A stretch of DNA of 7,098 nt from an uncultured Collinsella sp. (GCA_900757235.1 CAAENB010000123.1:1-7098), one strand, 5' to 3'; counted from the first letter of the stretch, positions 1 to 5,252 are shown. Notes: generated by a model from the sequence alone, not told the origin. Made by a program: numbers and translations.

Positions 1-1
1 G

Positions 2-553
2 CATCCGCTCGATAACGAGGATTACGGGCATATCGTCAACGCCAAGCATTTTGCGCGCGTGCGCGGGCTGATCGATCCCGATAAGGTCGTGCTTGGAGGC
101 GCCGCGCGCGAGGCTTCGCTCAAGATCGAGCCGACGATTTTGGACGGCGTGTCCCCCGATGACGCCGTGATGCAAGAGGAGATTTTCGGCCCCATCTTGC
201 CGGTGCTGTCGTTTGAGAGCCTAGACGAGGCCGAGACGTTTATTACGGATCGTCCGACGCCGCTGGCCCTGTATATCTTTAGCCAAGACCGTGAGGTTCA
301 GCAGCGCTTTGTGCGTTACGTGTCCTTTGGTGGTGGCTGTGTTAATGACACCATTATGCATTTGGCCACGAGCCATATGGGCTTTGGCGGCATGGGGGCG
401 AGCGGTATGGGACAGTACCATGGACGCGAGAGCTTCGATACGTTTAGCCACAAGAAGAGCATCGTGAACAAGGCAACGTGGCTGGACGTGCCGTTTCGCT
501 ATGCCCCTTACGCAAGCTGGAAGCACAAGTTCGTGCGCATGTTTGTGCATTAG
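2..553 (+). CDS. Aldehyde dehydrogenase, C-terminal fragment (class 3-like)
   Basis: This is the last 183 residues of an NAD(P)-dependent aldehyde dehydrogenase, which oxidises aldehydes to carboxylic acids. The reading frame is open to the left edge, so the true start lies outside the window; the GTG at 59 is an internal codon. Visible family features are NEDYGHIVNAKHF near the start of the fragment, the EEIFGPILPV motif at fragment residues 59-68 (its glutamate and phenylalanine contact the nicotinamide ribose in the family), and the C-terminal block GGGCVNDTIMHLATSHMGFG followed by GMGQYHGRESFDTFSHKKSI, which is typical of class 3/fatty-aldehyde enzymes. The catalytic cysteine and the Rossmann fold would be upstream and cannot be checked. 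The tail ends in a basic stretch (WKHKFVRMFVH) that is not clearly a membrane anchor. A hairpin follows the stop codon. The family call is firm; the substrate is unknown. Confidence 0.93.
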   Translation, partial: HPLDNEDYGHIVNAKHFARVRGLIDPDKVVLGGAAREASLKIEPTILDGVSPDDAVMQEEIFGPILPVLSFESLDEAETFITDRPTPLALYIFSQDREVQQRFVRYVSFGGGCVNDTIMHLATSHMGFGGMGASGMGQYHGRESFDTFSHKKSIVNKATWLDVPFRYAPYASWKHKFVRMFVH

Positions 554-580
554 AATCAGATGACATAGGGATAAACAAAG

Positions 581-616
581 TGGCCGCCCCCGCGTAAGCG
601 AAGACGGCCATTTCTC
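581..616 (+). terminator. Hairpin after the aldehyde dehydrogenase gene, probable terminator
   Basis: TGGCCG (581-586) pairs with CGGCCA (605-610), and an inner CGC/GCG stem (591-593 with 598-600) closes a GTAA loop across a symmetric internal loop. It is preceded by AAACAAAG and followed by only TTTCTC, so the U-tract is weak. It sits 27 bases after the dehydrogenase stop and just before the start of the cysteine-rich ORF. It most likely ends dehydrogenase transcription, perhaps incompletely. Confidence 0.5.
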
Positions 617-619
617 ACG

Positions 620-799
620 ATGAAAACGTGTATCGGAGTTGGCAAGACCCGCTGCCACGGGTGCCATCCGTGTTCCTATCTTATCTGCAAGCGTTCCGTT
701 GTGCAAGCGTTGCGGCAAACGATTGAAAGACGCAGACAGGATGAATTTGTGTCCGCACGGGCCCGTAGACTTCTCAACTACGTTGTGGATGCTCGCTAA
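620..799 (+). CDS. Small cysteine-rich protein (59 aa), unknown function
   Basis: I do not recognise this family. The ORF runs from an ATG at 620 to TAA at 797-799 and fills a stretch that would otherwise be empty. The first 23 residues carry five cysteines and two histidines: C4, C12, H13, C15, H16, C18 and C23, around the core RCHGCHPCSYLIC. This spacing (C-x2-C-x2-C-x4-C) looks like a small metal site (zinc or Fe-S). The rest (residues 24-59) is arginine-rich and probably helical, with a run ERRRQ and ARARRLLNYV. The next gene starts 6 or 18 bases after its stop, which suggests co-transcription. Against it: there is no convincing ribosome-binding site before the ATG, a hairpin lies just upstream, and several rare AGA codons occur. 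It could be a spurious ORF, but the cysteine pattern argues for a real one. Confidence 0.42.
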   Translation: MKTCIGVGKTRCHGCHPCSYLICKRSVVQALRQTIERRRQDEFVSARARRLLNYVVDAR

Positions 800-817
800 T
801 CGGTAATGGAGGCGCAC

Positions 818-997
818 GTGTTTGATGACGATGACCTGTTCGATCTGACAGACGATCCGTTTGAGTGGGATTTGCTGCTCGATGACGATGAGTTGGAGCA
901 GGACCGCAAAAAGCAAAAGGATAAGAACGCCCGGGGTAAAGGTTCGAATAAAAAGGACAAGCGCCGCCGAGGTCTGTTCGGTGGGCTCTTTGGGTAA
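818..997 (+). CDS. Small bipolar charged protein (acidic N-half, basic C-half), unknown function
   Basis: I do not recognise this family. I chose the GTG at 818 because GGAGG (808-812) lies five bases upstream; an in-frame ATG at 806 would add four residues (MEAH) but has no ribosome-binding site. From the GTG the product is 59 residues. Residues 3-29 contain 15 Asp/Glu and no Lys/Arg (DDDD at 3-6, DDDE at 22-25), interspersed with Phe, Leu and one Trp. Residues 30-51 contain 13 Lys/Arg. The last eight residues are GLFGGLFG, a hydrophobic glycine/phenylalanine tail. Such a layout could fold back on itself by charge, or bind a basic partner with one end and nucleic acid or membrane with the other; this is speculation. 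It lies between the cysteine-rich ORF and a metallophosphoesterase gene, in the same direction. Confidence 0.68.
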   Translation: MFDDDDLFDLTDDPFEWDLLLDDDELEQDRKKQKDKNARGKGSNKKDKRRRGLFGGLFG

Positions 998-1017
998 TTG
1001 TCGCATCGCTGCGTCTG

Positions 1018-1023
1018 TATACT
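1018..1023 (+). promoter_or_regulatory. Possible -10 element upstream of the phosphoesterase gene
   Basis: TATACT at 1018-1023 matches a sigma-70 -10 hexamer at five of six positions and lies 41 bases before the chosen start at 1064. The -35 region about 17 bases upstream (TAATTG, 995-1000) is poor. It may give the phosphoesterase its own transcript in addition to read-through from the small genes. Confidence 0.3.
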
Positions 1024-1063
1024 AGACAGGTCTTATACGCGTTGCGAAATGAGGACAGAGACG

Positions 1064-1609
1064 ATGATGTGGTTTACCGCCGACCTGCACCTGGGCGATA
1101 CGAATATCCTGCACGACATGGATCGACCGTTTGACTCGGTCGAGGAGATGAACCGCCGTGTCATCGATGCCATCAACGAGTGCGTGGCTGTGGACGACCG
1201 CCTTTATGTCCTGGGAGACTTTACGTATCGATTGCCCCTGGCGGAAGCGGTGCGCCTGCGCGAGCGCATCGAATGTCAGAACGTAACGCTCATCTGCGGT
1301 AACCATGACGGCGACTGGGAAGATCCAGACGCGCCGCACATTTGGGATGAGGTGCGCGATTATCTGGAGGTCGCCCCCGGTTACGCTAAGGGCCATCGCC
1401 TGGTAATGAGCCATTACCCCATGCTCAGCTGGAACGGCAAGGCGCGTGGCGCCATCATGTTGCACGGGCACATTCACAGCAGGGGAGACCGCACCAACGC
1501 GCGCAACCGCGATCGCGAGCGCCCAGTCCTTCGCTACGACGTTGGCCTCGATGCCAACAACTACAAGCCCGTTAGCCGCGACCAGATCCTGGGCTTCTTT
1601 GGACTCTAG
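1064..1609 (+). CDS. Calcineurin-like metallophosphoesterase
   Basis: This is a compact single-domain phosphoesterase of 181 residues that should hydrolyse a phosphomonoester or phosphodiester using a two-metal centre in the cytoplasm; the substrate cannot be told. All signature motifs are present in order: D7-x-H9 in WFTADLHLGD, G51-D52 in YVLGDF, G79-N80-H81-D82, the lone metal-binding H117 in VMSHYP, and G135-H136-x-H138 in LHGHIH. The length fits the short bacterial members of the superfamily (COG4186-like). I chose the ATG at 1064 because GAGG at 1051-1054 lies nine bases upstream and the protein then starts directly with the first beta-strand; an in-frame ATG at 1049 and a TTG at 998 have no good ribosome-binding site. 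No signal peptide or membrane segment is seen. A terminator follows 20 bases after the stop. Confidence 0.93.
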   Translation: MMWFTADLHLGDTNILHDMDRPFDSVEEMNRRVIDAINECVAVDDRLYVLGDFTYRLPLAEAVRLRERIECQNVTLICGNHDGDWEDPDAPHIWDEVRDYLEVAPGYAKGHRLVMSHYPMLSWNGKARGAIMLHGHIHSRGDRTNARNRDRERPVLRYDVGLDANNYKPVSRDQILGFFGL

Positions 1610-1628
1610 CTGTAAGTGCAGGTAGAAT
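1599..1628 (+). promoter_or_regulatory. Possible promoter of the antiterminator gene
   Basis: TAGAAT (1623-1628) matches the -10 consensus at five of six positions, with TTGGAC (1599-1604) as a weak -35 at 18 bp spacing. Transcription would begin near 1635, inside the left arm of the terminator hairpin of the preceding gene, so the new transcript could not form that hairpin. This would separate expression of the antiterminator gene from the phosphoesterase gene. Confidence 0.35.
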
Positions 1629-1629
1629 G

Positions 1630-1664
1630 AACGCGCCGCGCGGATGGTCTGCACGGCGCGTTTT
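1630..1664 (+). terminator. Rho-independent terminator after the phosphoesterase gene
   Basis: AACGCGCCG (1630-1638) and CGGCGCGTT (1654-1662) form a perfect 9-bp stem with a 15-base loop, ending in TTTT (1661-1664). It lies between the phosphoesterase stop (1609) and the ribosome-binding site of the antiterminator gene. Confidence 0.75.
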
Positions 1665-1682
1665 AGTAGGAGCGATGATTCC

Positions 1683-2519
1683 ATGAGGGCTATCCAGCGC
1701 ATTAACCACAACGCTGCCATCTGCGAAGATGGCGCGGGGCGTCAGCTTATCGCGCTGGGCCGCGGTATCGGCTTTGGCGATATGCCGCATGAGGTCGACC
1801 TGGATGTCATCACGCGTACCTTTTACGGCATCGATTCAAAGTACCTGGCGTTTATCGATGAGGTCGACCCCGAGGTGCTGGAGTTTTCTGCTCAGCTGGC
1901 TGATATCGCAACCGGACAGCTTTCGTACGAATTGAGCCCTAACCTCCCCATTACATTGGCGGACCATATCCAGTTTGCCATTAAGCGCGCCCGCGAACAC
2001 ATGGTGGTGTCGTTGCCGCTCGAGCGCGATCTGGAGCAGCTGCATCCCATCGAATACCGCTTGGGCGAGCTGGCTGTTCGCGGCATTCAGAAAAGCTTCC
2101 GTGTGCGTATGCCCCGAAGCGAGGCCGCGGGCATTGCCATGTCGATTGTCAACGCATCGGTTAAGCCGAGCGAGCGGCGCGTGCTTGCCGAGCAACACGA
2201 GGAGCGACTGCTCGATATGACGGTCGCGATTATTCAAGAAGAGTTGGGTGTGACGGTCGATCGCTCGTCGTTCGCCTTTGCCCGCTTTGCCACTCATGTG
2301 CGCTATCTGCTCGACCGCGTGGCAAAGAAAGAGCCGATCGATACCGAGAACTCCGGTCTTTACGACGTGCTCGTGGAGCAGTATCCGGCGGCATCGCGTT
2401 GCGCTCACCGTGTCGACGATCTGATTCAAGAGACCTTTGGCGAGCCATTGGCCCAAGAGGAGCTCGTCTATCTGATCATGCATGTGAATCGCGTGGCTTC
2501 TGTCCACTCGGATAAATAG
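1683..2519 (+). CDS. PRD-domain transcription antiterminator, BglG/LicT family
   Basis: This 278-residue RNA-binding protein should bind a RAT hairpin in the leader of the downstream PTS gene and prevent termination, under control of PTS phosphorylation. An N-terminal CAT RNA-binding domain (about 1-55) shows the typical RINHNAAIC and LIALGRGIGFG motifs. PRD1 (about 65-170) has its first histidine at H95 (LADHIQFAIKRA). The second PRD1 histidine, normally in a block like ALHxVNA, is replaced: the sequence is AMSIVNA with S154 at that place. PRD2 (about 172-278) keeps both histidines, H205 (FATHVRYLL) and H267 (LIMHVNRV). The start at 1683 is chosen because the family begins with this motif and AGGAG (1668-1672) lies ten bases upstream; an ATG at 1644 would add 13 unrelated residues. 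The neighbouring EIIBC gene and its RAT-like leader fit the role. Confidence 0.95.
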   Translation: MRAIQRINHNAAICEDGAGRQLIALGRGIGFGDMPHEVDLDVITRTFYGIDSKYLAFIDEVDPEVLEFSAQLADIATGQLSYELSPNLPITLADHIQFAIKRAREHMVVSLPLERDLEQLHPIEYRLGELAVRGIQKSFRVRMPRSEAAGIAMSIVNASVKPSERRVLAEQHEERLLDMTVAIIQEELGVTVDRSSFAFARFATHVRYLLDRVAKKEPIDTENSGLYDVLVEQYPAASRCAHRVDDLIQETFGEPLAQEELVYLIMHVNRVASVHSDK

Positions 2520-2549
2520 GCTCTCTGGTATTTCCTTTCCGTCATGGCG

Positions 2550-2603
2550 ACCGTTCGCGGGTCGTTTGCTACCGTTCGTCGGTAATCTGAGCCGCAACGA
2601 ACG
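2550..2603 (+). repeat. Three CGTTCG-core repeats upstream of the PTS promoter
   Basis: ACCGTTCGCGGGT (2550-2562) and ACCGTTCGTCGGT (2571-2583) are near-identical 13-bp boxes whose starts are 21 bp apart, about two helical turns. The second is an imperfect palindrome (ACCG/CGGT). A third core in inverted orientation, ACGAACG, is at 2597-2603. They end about 12 bases before the putative -10 of the PTS operon, where a regulator could bind. No known operator is recognised. Confidence 0.4.
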
Positions 2604-2614
2604 CATCTGCCGCA

Positions 2615-2620
2615 TATACT
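2615..2620 (+). promoter_or_regulatory. Putative -10 element of the PTS-deacetylase operon
   Basis: TATACT at 2615-2620 is a good -10 hexamer, placing the transcript start near 2627, just five or so bases before the RAT-like element. The matching -35 region (around 2592-2597, CCGCAA) is poor, which would fit a promoter helped by an activator at the CGTTCG boxes. Confidence 0.45.
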
Positions 2621-2631
2621 CGCCGTGTGTT

Positions 2632-2668
2632 GGGTGTTACTCACGGCGCAGCTCCGAGAGGCACTACC
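2632..2668 (+). promoter_or_regulatory. RAT-like antiterminator RNA site
   Basis: GGGTGTTACTC (2632-2642) and GAGGCACTACC (2658-2668) match the two arms of the ribonucleic antiterminator targets of BglG/LicT/SacY proteins, which follow the pattern GGxTTGTTACTGC then GCAGGCAAAACC. The GG/CC ends, the ACTC/GAGG upper stem and the unpaired TT/GC parts are in the usual places. The apical loop (2643-2657) is 15 bases, larger than in classical RATs. Its 3' part overlaps the left arm of the terminator at 2651-2721, so the two structures exclude each other. The presumed binder is the PRD antiterminator encoded just upstream. Confidence 0.78.
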
Positions 2669-2721
2669 GATTCTGCCGAGACCATAATTGGGTCTCTGTC
2701 GGTTGTGCGCGGGGCTTTTTT
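2651..2721 (+). terminator. Conditional terminator in the PTS leader
   Basis: A long interrupted hairpin runs directly into T6 (2716-2721). Paired segments are GCTCC (2651-2655) with GGGGC (2711-2715, one G-U), GCAC (2661-2664) with GTGC (2705-2708), ACCGA (2666-2670) with TCGGT (2699-2703), and GAGACC (2678-2683) with GGTCTC (2691-2696), around a 7-base loop. The left arm shares bases 2651-2668 with the RAT-like site, the arrangement used in PTS operons controlled by antitermination. When the antiterminator does not bind, transcription should stop before the EIIBC gene. Confidence 0.8.
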
Positions 2722-2859
2722 CATGTCGATCCACCCGGGAATCACATGCAAATCAATCTCTTGCCAACTGATATCGCGCGCTGCGCAGGCGCGAGCGGAA
2801 TCGTGCGTCTTGGCGCCGTGAAGTCCCACGGCCTTTAGTTGGAAGAGAAGGGATTCGAC
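2722..2859 (+). other. Distal leader of the PTS gene
   Basis: 138 bases separate the conditional terminator from the EIIBC start. They contain a short GC-rich fold (CGCGC 2775-2779 with GCGCG 2789-2793, around the palindrome CTGCGCAG) and a 30-codon open frame from ATG 2746 to TAG 2838 that resembles no protein I know. The EIIBC ribosome-binding site AAGGGA is at 2848-2853. I see no second promoter. Confidence 0.4.
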
Positions 2860-4308
2860 ATGGCTGTCGATAACAAGAAGATTGCCGAGGACGTGCTTGC
2901 TGCCGTCGGCGGCGCCTCCAATGTGACGAACGCGACGCACTGCATGACCCGCCTGCGTCTGAACCTCAAGGATCAGTCCATTCCCAATGACGATGAAGTA
3001 AAGAAGATCAAGGGCGTGCTGGGTGCACAGTGGTCTGGCGGCCAGTATCAGGTCATCATTGGCCAGAACGTGCCGAAGGTCTATGACGCCGCCATTGCGC
3101 TGGGCGTCAAGGGCGAAGGCTCCATTGACGAGAACCTCGATGACGGCATCAAGGAGCCACTGACGGTCAAGACTGCGGGCAAGAAGGCCCTTAACTACCT
3201 GTCCAAGACAATGTGCATGACGATCCCCATTATCATGGGCGCCGCCATGTTCCGCACACTTGCCGTACTTTGCGGCGACGGCATGCTCGGTATCTGGTCT
3301 GCTGATTCCGACATCTACAACTTCTTCTACAACTGGATTTACAACGCAGGCTATTATTTCCTCCCTGTTTATCTGGGTTGGGCTGCCGCAAAGCAGCTCG
3401 GCTGCAGCCAGCCGCTCGGCATGATGCTCGGCGGCGTGCTCATTGCCCCTGAGTTCATGACGCTGGTCAACGCTGCGGCGGATTCGGGTGCTACGACCAC
3501 GATGGTTTACGGCGTGCTCCCGGCTCAGCTGAACAACTATTCTGCGACCGTGCTCCCCATGCTGCTGTCTATGCCGGTGCTGATGGTCGTCGAGAAGTTC
3601 ATGAAGAAGATCATCCCCGACATGCTCTCCACGGTGTTTGTGCCCGTGTGCACCATGGCTGTGATGACCCCCGTTTCCCTGTGCGCCCTAGCTCCGATTG
3701 GTTCCATTCTGGGCGACCTGGTCGGCAACTTTATGTTCGGCCTCGGAAACGCTGGCGGCATCGTCACGATCCTCTCCCTCGTCGCCATTGCTGCGCTTTG
3801 GGAGTTCCTGGTTATGACCGGTATGCACCAGGTTCTGATTGCCCTCGGCATTGTGCAGGTGCTCACCTCAGGGTCTGACTCCTGCGTTATGGTCGCGGGT
3901 GCTATCGCTCAGTTCGCCACGTGGGGCATGGCCTTCGGTGCCTTCCTGCGCCTTAAGGAGGTCGACGAAAAGGGCGCTATGCTTGGTTTCTCGCTCTCCG
4001 GCATTGTCGGTGGCGTGACGGAGCCCGCGCTGTATGGCTGCGGCTTTAAGTATACTCGCTGCCTGGGTGCCATGGTCGCGGGCGGCGCTATCGGCGGCCT
4101 GATCGCGGCGCTCACTAATGTGACCACGTATGTTTTGGGCGCAACTAATATCCTTGGTATTACAGGTTATGTTGCAGGCGGAACTGCTAATCTCGTATGG
4201 GGCTGCGTTGCATCGGGCACTGCATTTGTTGCCGCCGCTGCCATCGCCTACTTCTTTGGCTTTACCAAGGAGCAGCTCGACGAAGACGCTGCTGCCGCCA
4301 AAGCCTAA
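2860..4308 (+). CDS. PTS sugar transporter EIIBC, Glc family (beta-glucoside/sucrose/trehalose/MurNAc type)
   Basis: This 482-residue membrane permease takes up and phosphorylates a sugar. The EIIB domain (about 1-85) has the phospho-accepting Cys28 in NATHCMTRLRL, and the typical IKGVLGAQWSGGQYQVIIG block. A linker (about 86-110) leads to an EIIC domain (about 115-467) with about ten hydrophobic segments, FLPVYLGWAAAKQLG (167-181), GMHQ (321-324) and the family signature GGVTEPALYG (384-393) with E388. The protein ends at about residue 470 with an Ala/Asp/Glu tail; no EIIA domain is present and none is encoded in this window, so a separate Glc-type EIIA must donate phosphate. The length fits EIIBC-only members such as ScrA, TreB or MurP rather than EIIBCA BglP. 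The start at 2860 follows AAGGGA by six bases; the frame is open to 2839 but without a good start. The substrate is unknown; the deacetylase downstream points to an acetylated sugar. Confidence 0.93.
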   Translation: MAVDNKKIAEDVLAAVGGASNVTNATHCMTRLRLNLKDQSIPNDDEVKKIKGVLGAQWSGGQYQVIIGQNVPKVYDAAIALGVKGEGSIDENLDDGIKEPLTVKTAGKKALNYLSKTMCMTIPIIMGAAMFRTLAVLCGDGMLGIWSADSDIYNFFYNWIYNAGYYFLPVYLGWAAAKQLGCSQPLGMMLGGVLIAPEFMTLVNAAADSGATTTMVYGVLPAQLNNYSATVLPMLLSMPVLMVVEKFMKKIIPDMLSTVFVPVCTMAVMTPVSLCALAPIGSILGDLVGNFMFGLGNAGGIVTILSLVAIAALWEFLVMTGMHQVLIALGIVQVLTSGSDSCVMVAGAIAQFATWGMAFGAFLRLKEVDEKGAMLGFSLSGIVGGVTEPALYGCGFKYTRCLGAMVAGGAIGGLIAALTNVTTYVLGATNILGITGYVAGGTANLVWGCVASGTAFVAAAAIAYFFGFTKEQLDEDAAAAKA

Positions 4309-4335
4309 AGCATCCGTTCGGTAGGACAATTATCT

Positions 4336-4367
4336 GGGGCACTTGGCTGCGCTTCAAGTGTCCCTTT
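4336..4367 (+). terminator. Intercistronic hairpin between EIIBC and deacetylase genes
   Basis: GGGGCACTTG (4336-4345) pairs with CAAGTGTCCC (4355-4364) in a 10-bp stem with one G-U, 9-base loop, and only TTT after it. It ends 19 bases before the deacetylase start. With such a short U-tract it is probably a partial terminator or an mRNA-stabilising 3' end that lowers deacetylase expression relative to the permease. Confidence 0.55.
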
Positions 4368-4385
4368 CCGTAGATGGGGGTCAAT

Positions 4386-5150
4386 ATGAAGCAATTGCTC
4401 ATTCGTGCCGACGATATCGGTTATTCGTATGCCGTTAACCTGGGGATTGCCCGCAGTATCAATGAGGGCCTGGTGCGCTCGGCGGGACTTATGCCCAATA
4501 TGCCCGAGGCCGAGCGTGGCTGGTCGCTCGTGGCGGATGTCGGCATTGCGGTGGGTCAGCACACCAACGTGTGCCTGGGCAAGCCGTGTGCCGACCCGGC
4601 GCTCATTCCGAGCATGCTCAACGAGAACGGCGAGTTCCATAGCAGCCGTACCTTCCGCGATCATTTTAAGCGCGGCGAGGAGTTGATAGACTTCGACGAG
4701 GCCTGCATCGAGATCCGCGCGCAGCATGACCGCTTTGTCGAGATCGTGGGCCGCGAGCCCGATTACTTTGAGGCCCATGCCGTCATGAGCAAAAACCTTA
4801 ACCGAGCGATCTCGGCGGTTGCTCAGGAGCTGGGCCTTAAGGAGCAAAAGGCGAGCTTCGACCCCGCGGCTGTGGTGCATTGCGGAGATACTGATCTGCG
4901 CATGGTGATGCGCTCGATGGAGCCGGGCTACGAGCCCAAAGAGGCAATCATGCAGACGGTTCGCGAGATGGTGGACGGCGAGACGGTCGTCTTTGTGTGC
5001 CATCCGGGCTATCTCGATCGTTTTATCCTGGAGAACAGCTCGCTCACGACCGATCGTACCAAGGAAGTCGATGCGCTGATCGACCCCGAGCTTCGCGCTT
5101 GGCTCGAGTCTCAATCCGATCTTCGCCTGATCGACTACCGCGACCTGTAA
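4386..5150 (+). CDS. ChbG/YdjC-family carbohydrate deacetylase
   Basis: This 254-residue cytoplasmic protein belongs to the YdjC/ChbG family of metal-dependent deacetylases; the E. coli member removes one acetyl group from chitobiose or its phosphate. Visible motifs are RADDIGYS (D9-D10, metal/catalytic aspartates), GQHTNVCLGKP (H59, where the family has G-x-H-x-T), EAHAVMSKNLNR (H131, where the family usually has D-x-H-x-H), CHPGYLD (H206, the family HPGY motif) and the closing DRTKEVDALIDPELRAWL. The second histidine of the D-x-H-x-H stretch is Val here, so this part of the site departs from ChbG. The ATG at 4386 is chosen because GGGGG (4376-4380) is five bases upstream; an in-frame ATG at 4374 has no such site. 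It follows the EIIBC gene in the same operon, so its substrate is likely the sugar phosphate delivered by that permease. Confidence 0.9.
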   Translation: MKQLLIRADDIGYSYAVNLGIARSINEGLVRSAGLMPNMPEAERGWSLVADVGIAVGQHTNVCLGKPCADPALIPSMLNENGEFHSSRTFRDHFKRGEELIDFDEACIEIRAQHDRFVEIVGREPDYFEAHAVMSKNLNRAISAVAQELGLKEQKASFDPAAVVHCGDTDLRMVMRSMEPGYEPKEAIMQTVREMVDGETVVFVCHPGYLDRFILENSSLTTDRTKEVDALIDPELRAWLESQSDLRLIDYRDL

Positions 5151-5160
5151 GGACCCAAGT

Positions 5161-5191
5161 CACCACAAAGGGGACAGTCGCCTTTGTGGTG
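5161..5191. repeat. 31-bp palindrome, REP-like
   Basis: CACCACAAAGG (5161-5171) and CCTTTGTGGTG (5181-5191) are perfect inverted repeats around GGACAGTCG, in which GA/TC can pair again. There is no T-tract after it, and a separate strong terminator follows, so it is not needed for termination. Its look (core GGGGACAGTC flanked by long arms) resembles dispersed intergenic palindromes known in several bacterial genomes, some linked to REP-associated Y1 transposases; no such transposase is in this window. Confidence 0.6.
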
Positions 5192-5196
5192 GTTCT

Positions 5197-5231
5197 GGCG
5201 CCGTTGCCATTATGGCAGCGGCGCCTTTTTT
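5197..5231 (+). terminator. Strong Rho-independent terminator of the PTS-deacetylase operon
   Basis: GGCGCCG (5197-5203) pairs with CGGCGCC (5219-5225), and the stem continues through a T-G pair and TGCCA/TGGCA to a 3-base loop, 13 bp in all, followed directly by T6 (5226-5231). Confidence 0.92.
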
Positions 5232-5246
5232 GTCCGTGCGGCGCGG

Positions 5247-5252
5247 TAGAGT
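5247..5252 (+). promoter_or_regulatory. Possible -10 element of the DUF2130 gene
   Basis: TAGAGT at 5247-5252 lies between the preceding terminator and the start codon at 5290, the only space available for a promoter. It shares the context GGTAGARTG with the putative -10 at 1623-1628. No good -35 is seen. Confidence 0.28.

Noticed and set aside
221..1006. Long open frame on the minus strand opposite the dehydrogenase end and the small genes
   Set aside because: It spans opposite clear + strand coding sequence and intergenic hairpins; the translation shows no recognisable domain. It is a GC-rich shadow frame.
1836..2615. Minus-strand frame opposite the antiterminator gene
   Set aside because: It mirrors the PRD coding region, which has full family motifs on the + strand; the antisense protein resembles nothing known.
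2566..2838. Frame through the PTS leader, including a 30-codon ATG frame from 2746
   Set aside because: It crosses the RAT, terminator and GC-rich fold, and the protein has no EIIB-like or other motifs. The ATG at 2746 has only a weak GGGA before it, so a leader peptide is possible but unsupported.
4305..5114. Minus-strand frame of about 270 codons opposite the deacetylase gene
   Set aside because: Antisense shadow of the YdjC-family gene; no ribosome-binding site and no domain seen.
5161..5231. Reading both hairpins after the deacetylase gene as one tandem terminator
   Set aside because: Only the second hairpin is followed by a T-tract; the first has the form of an independent palindromic repeat.
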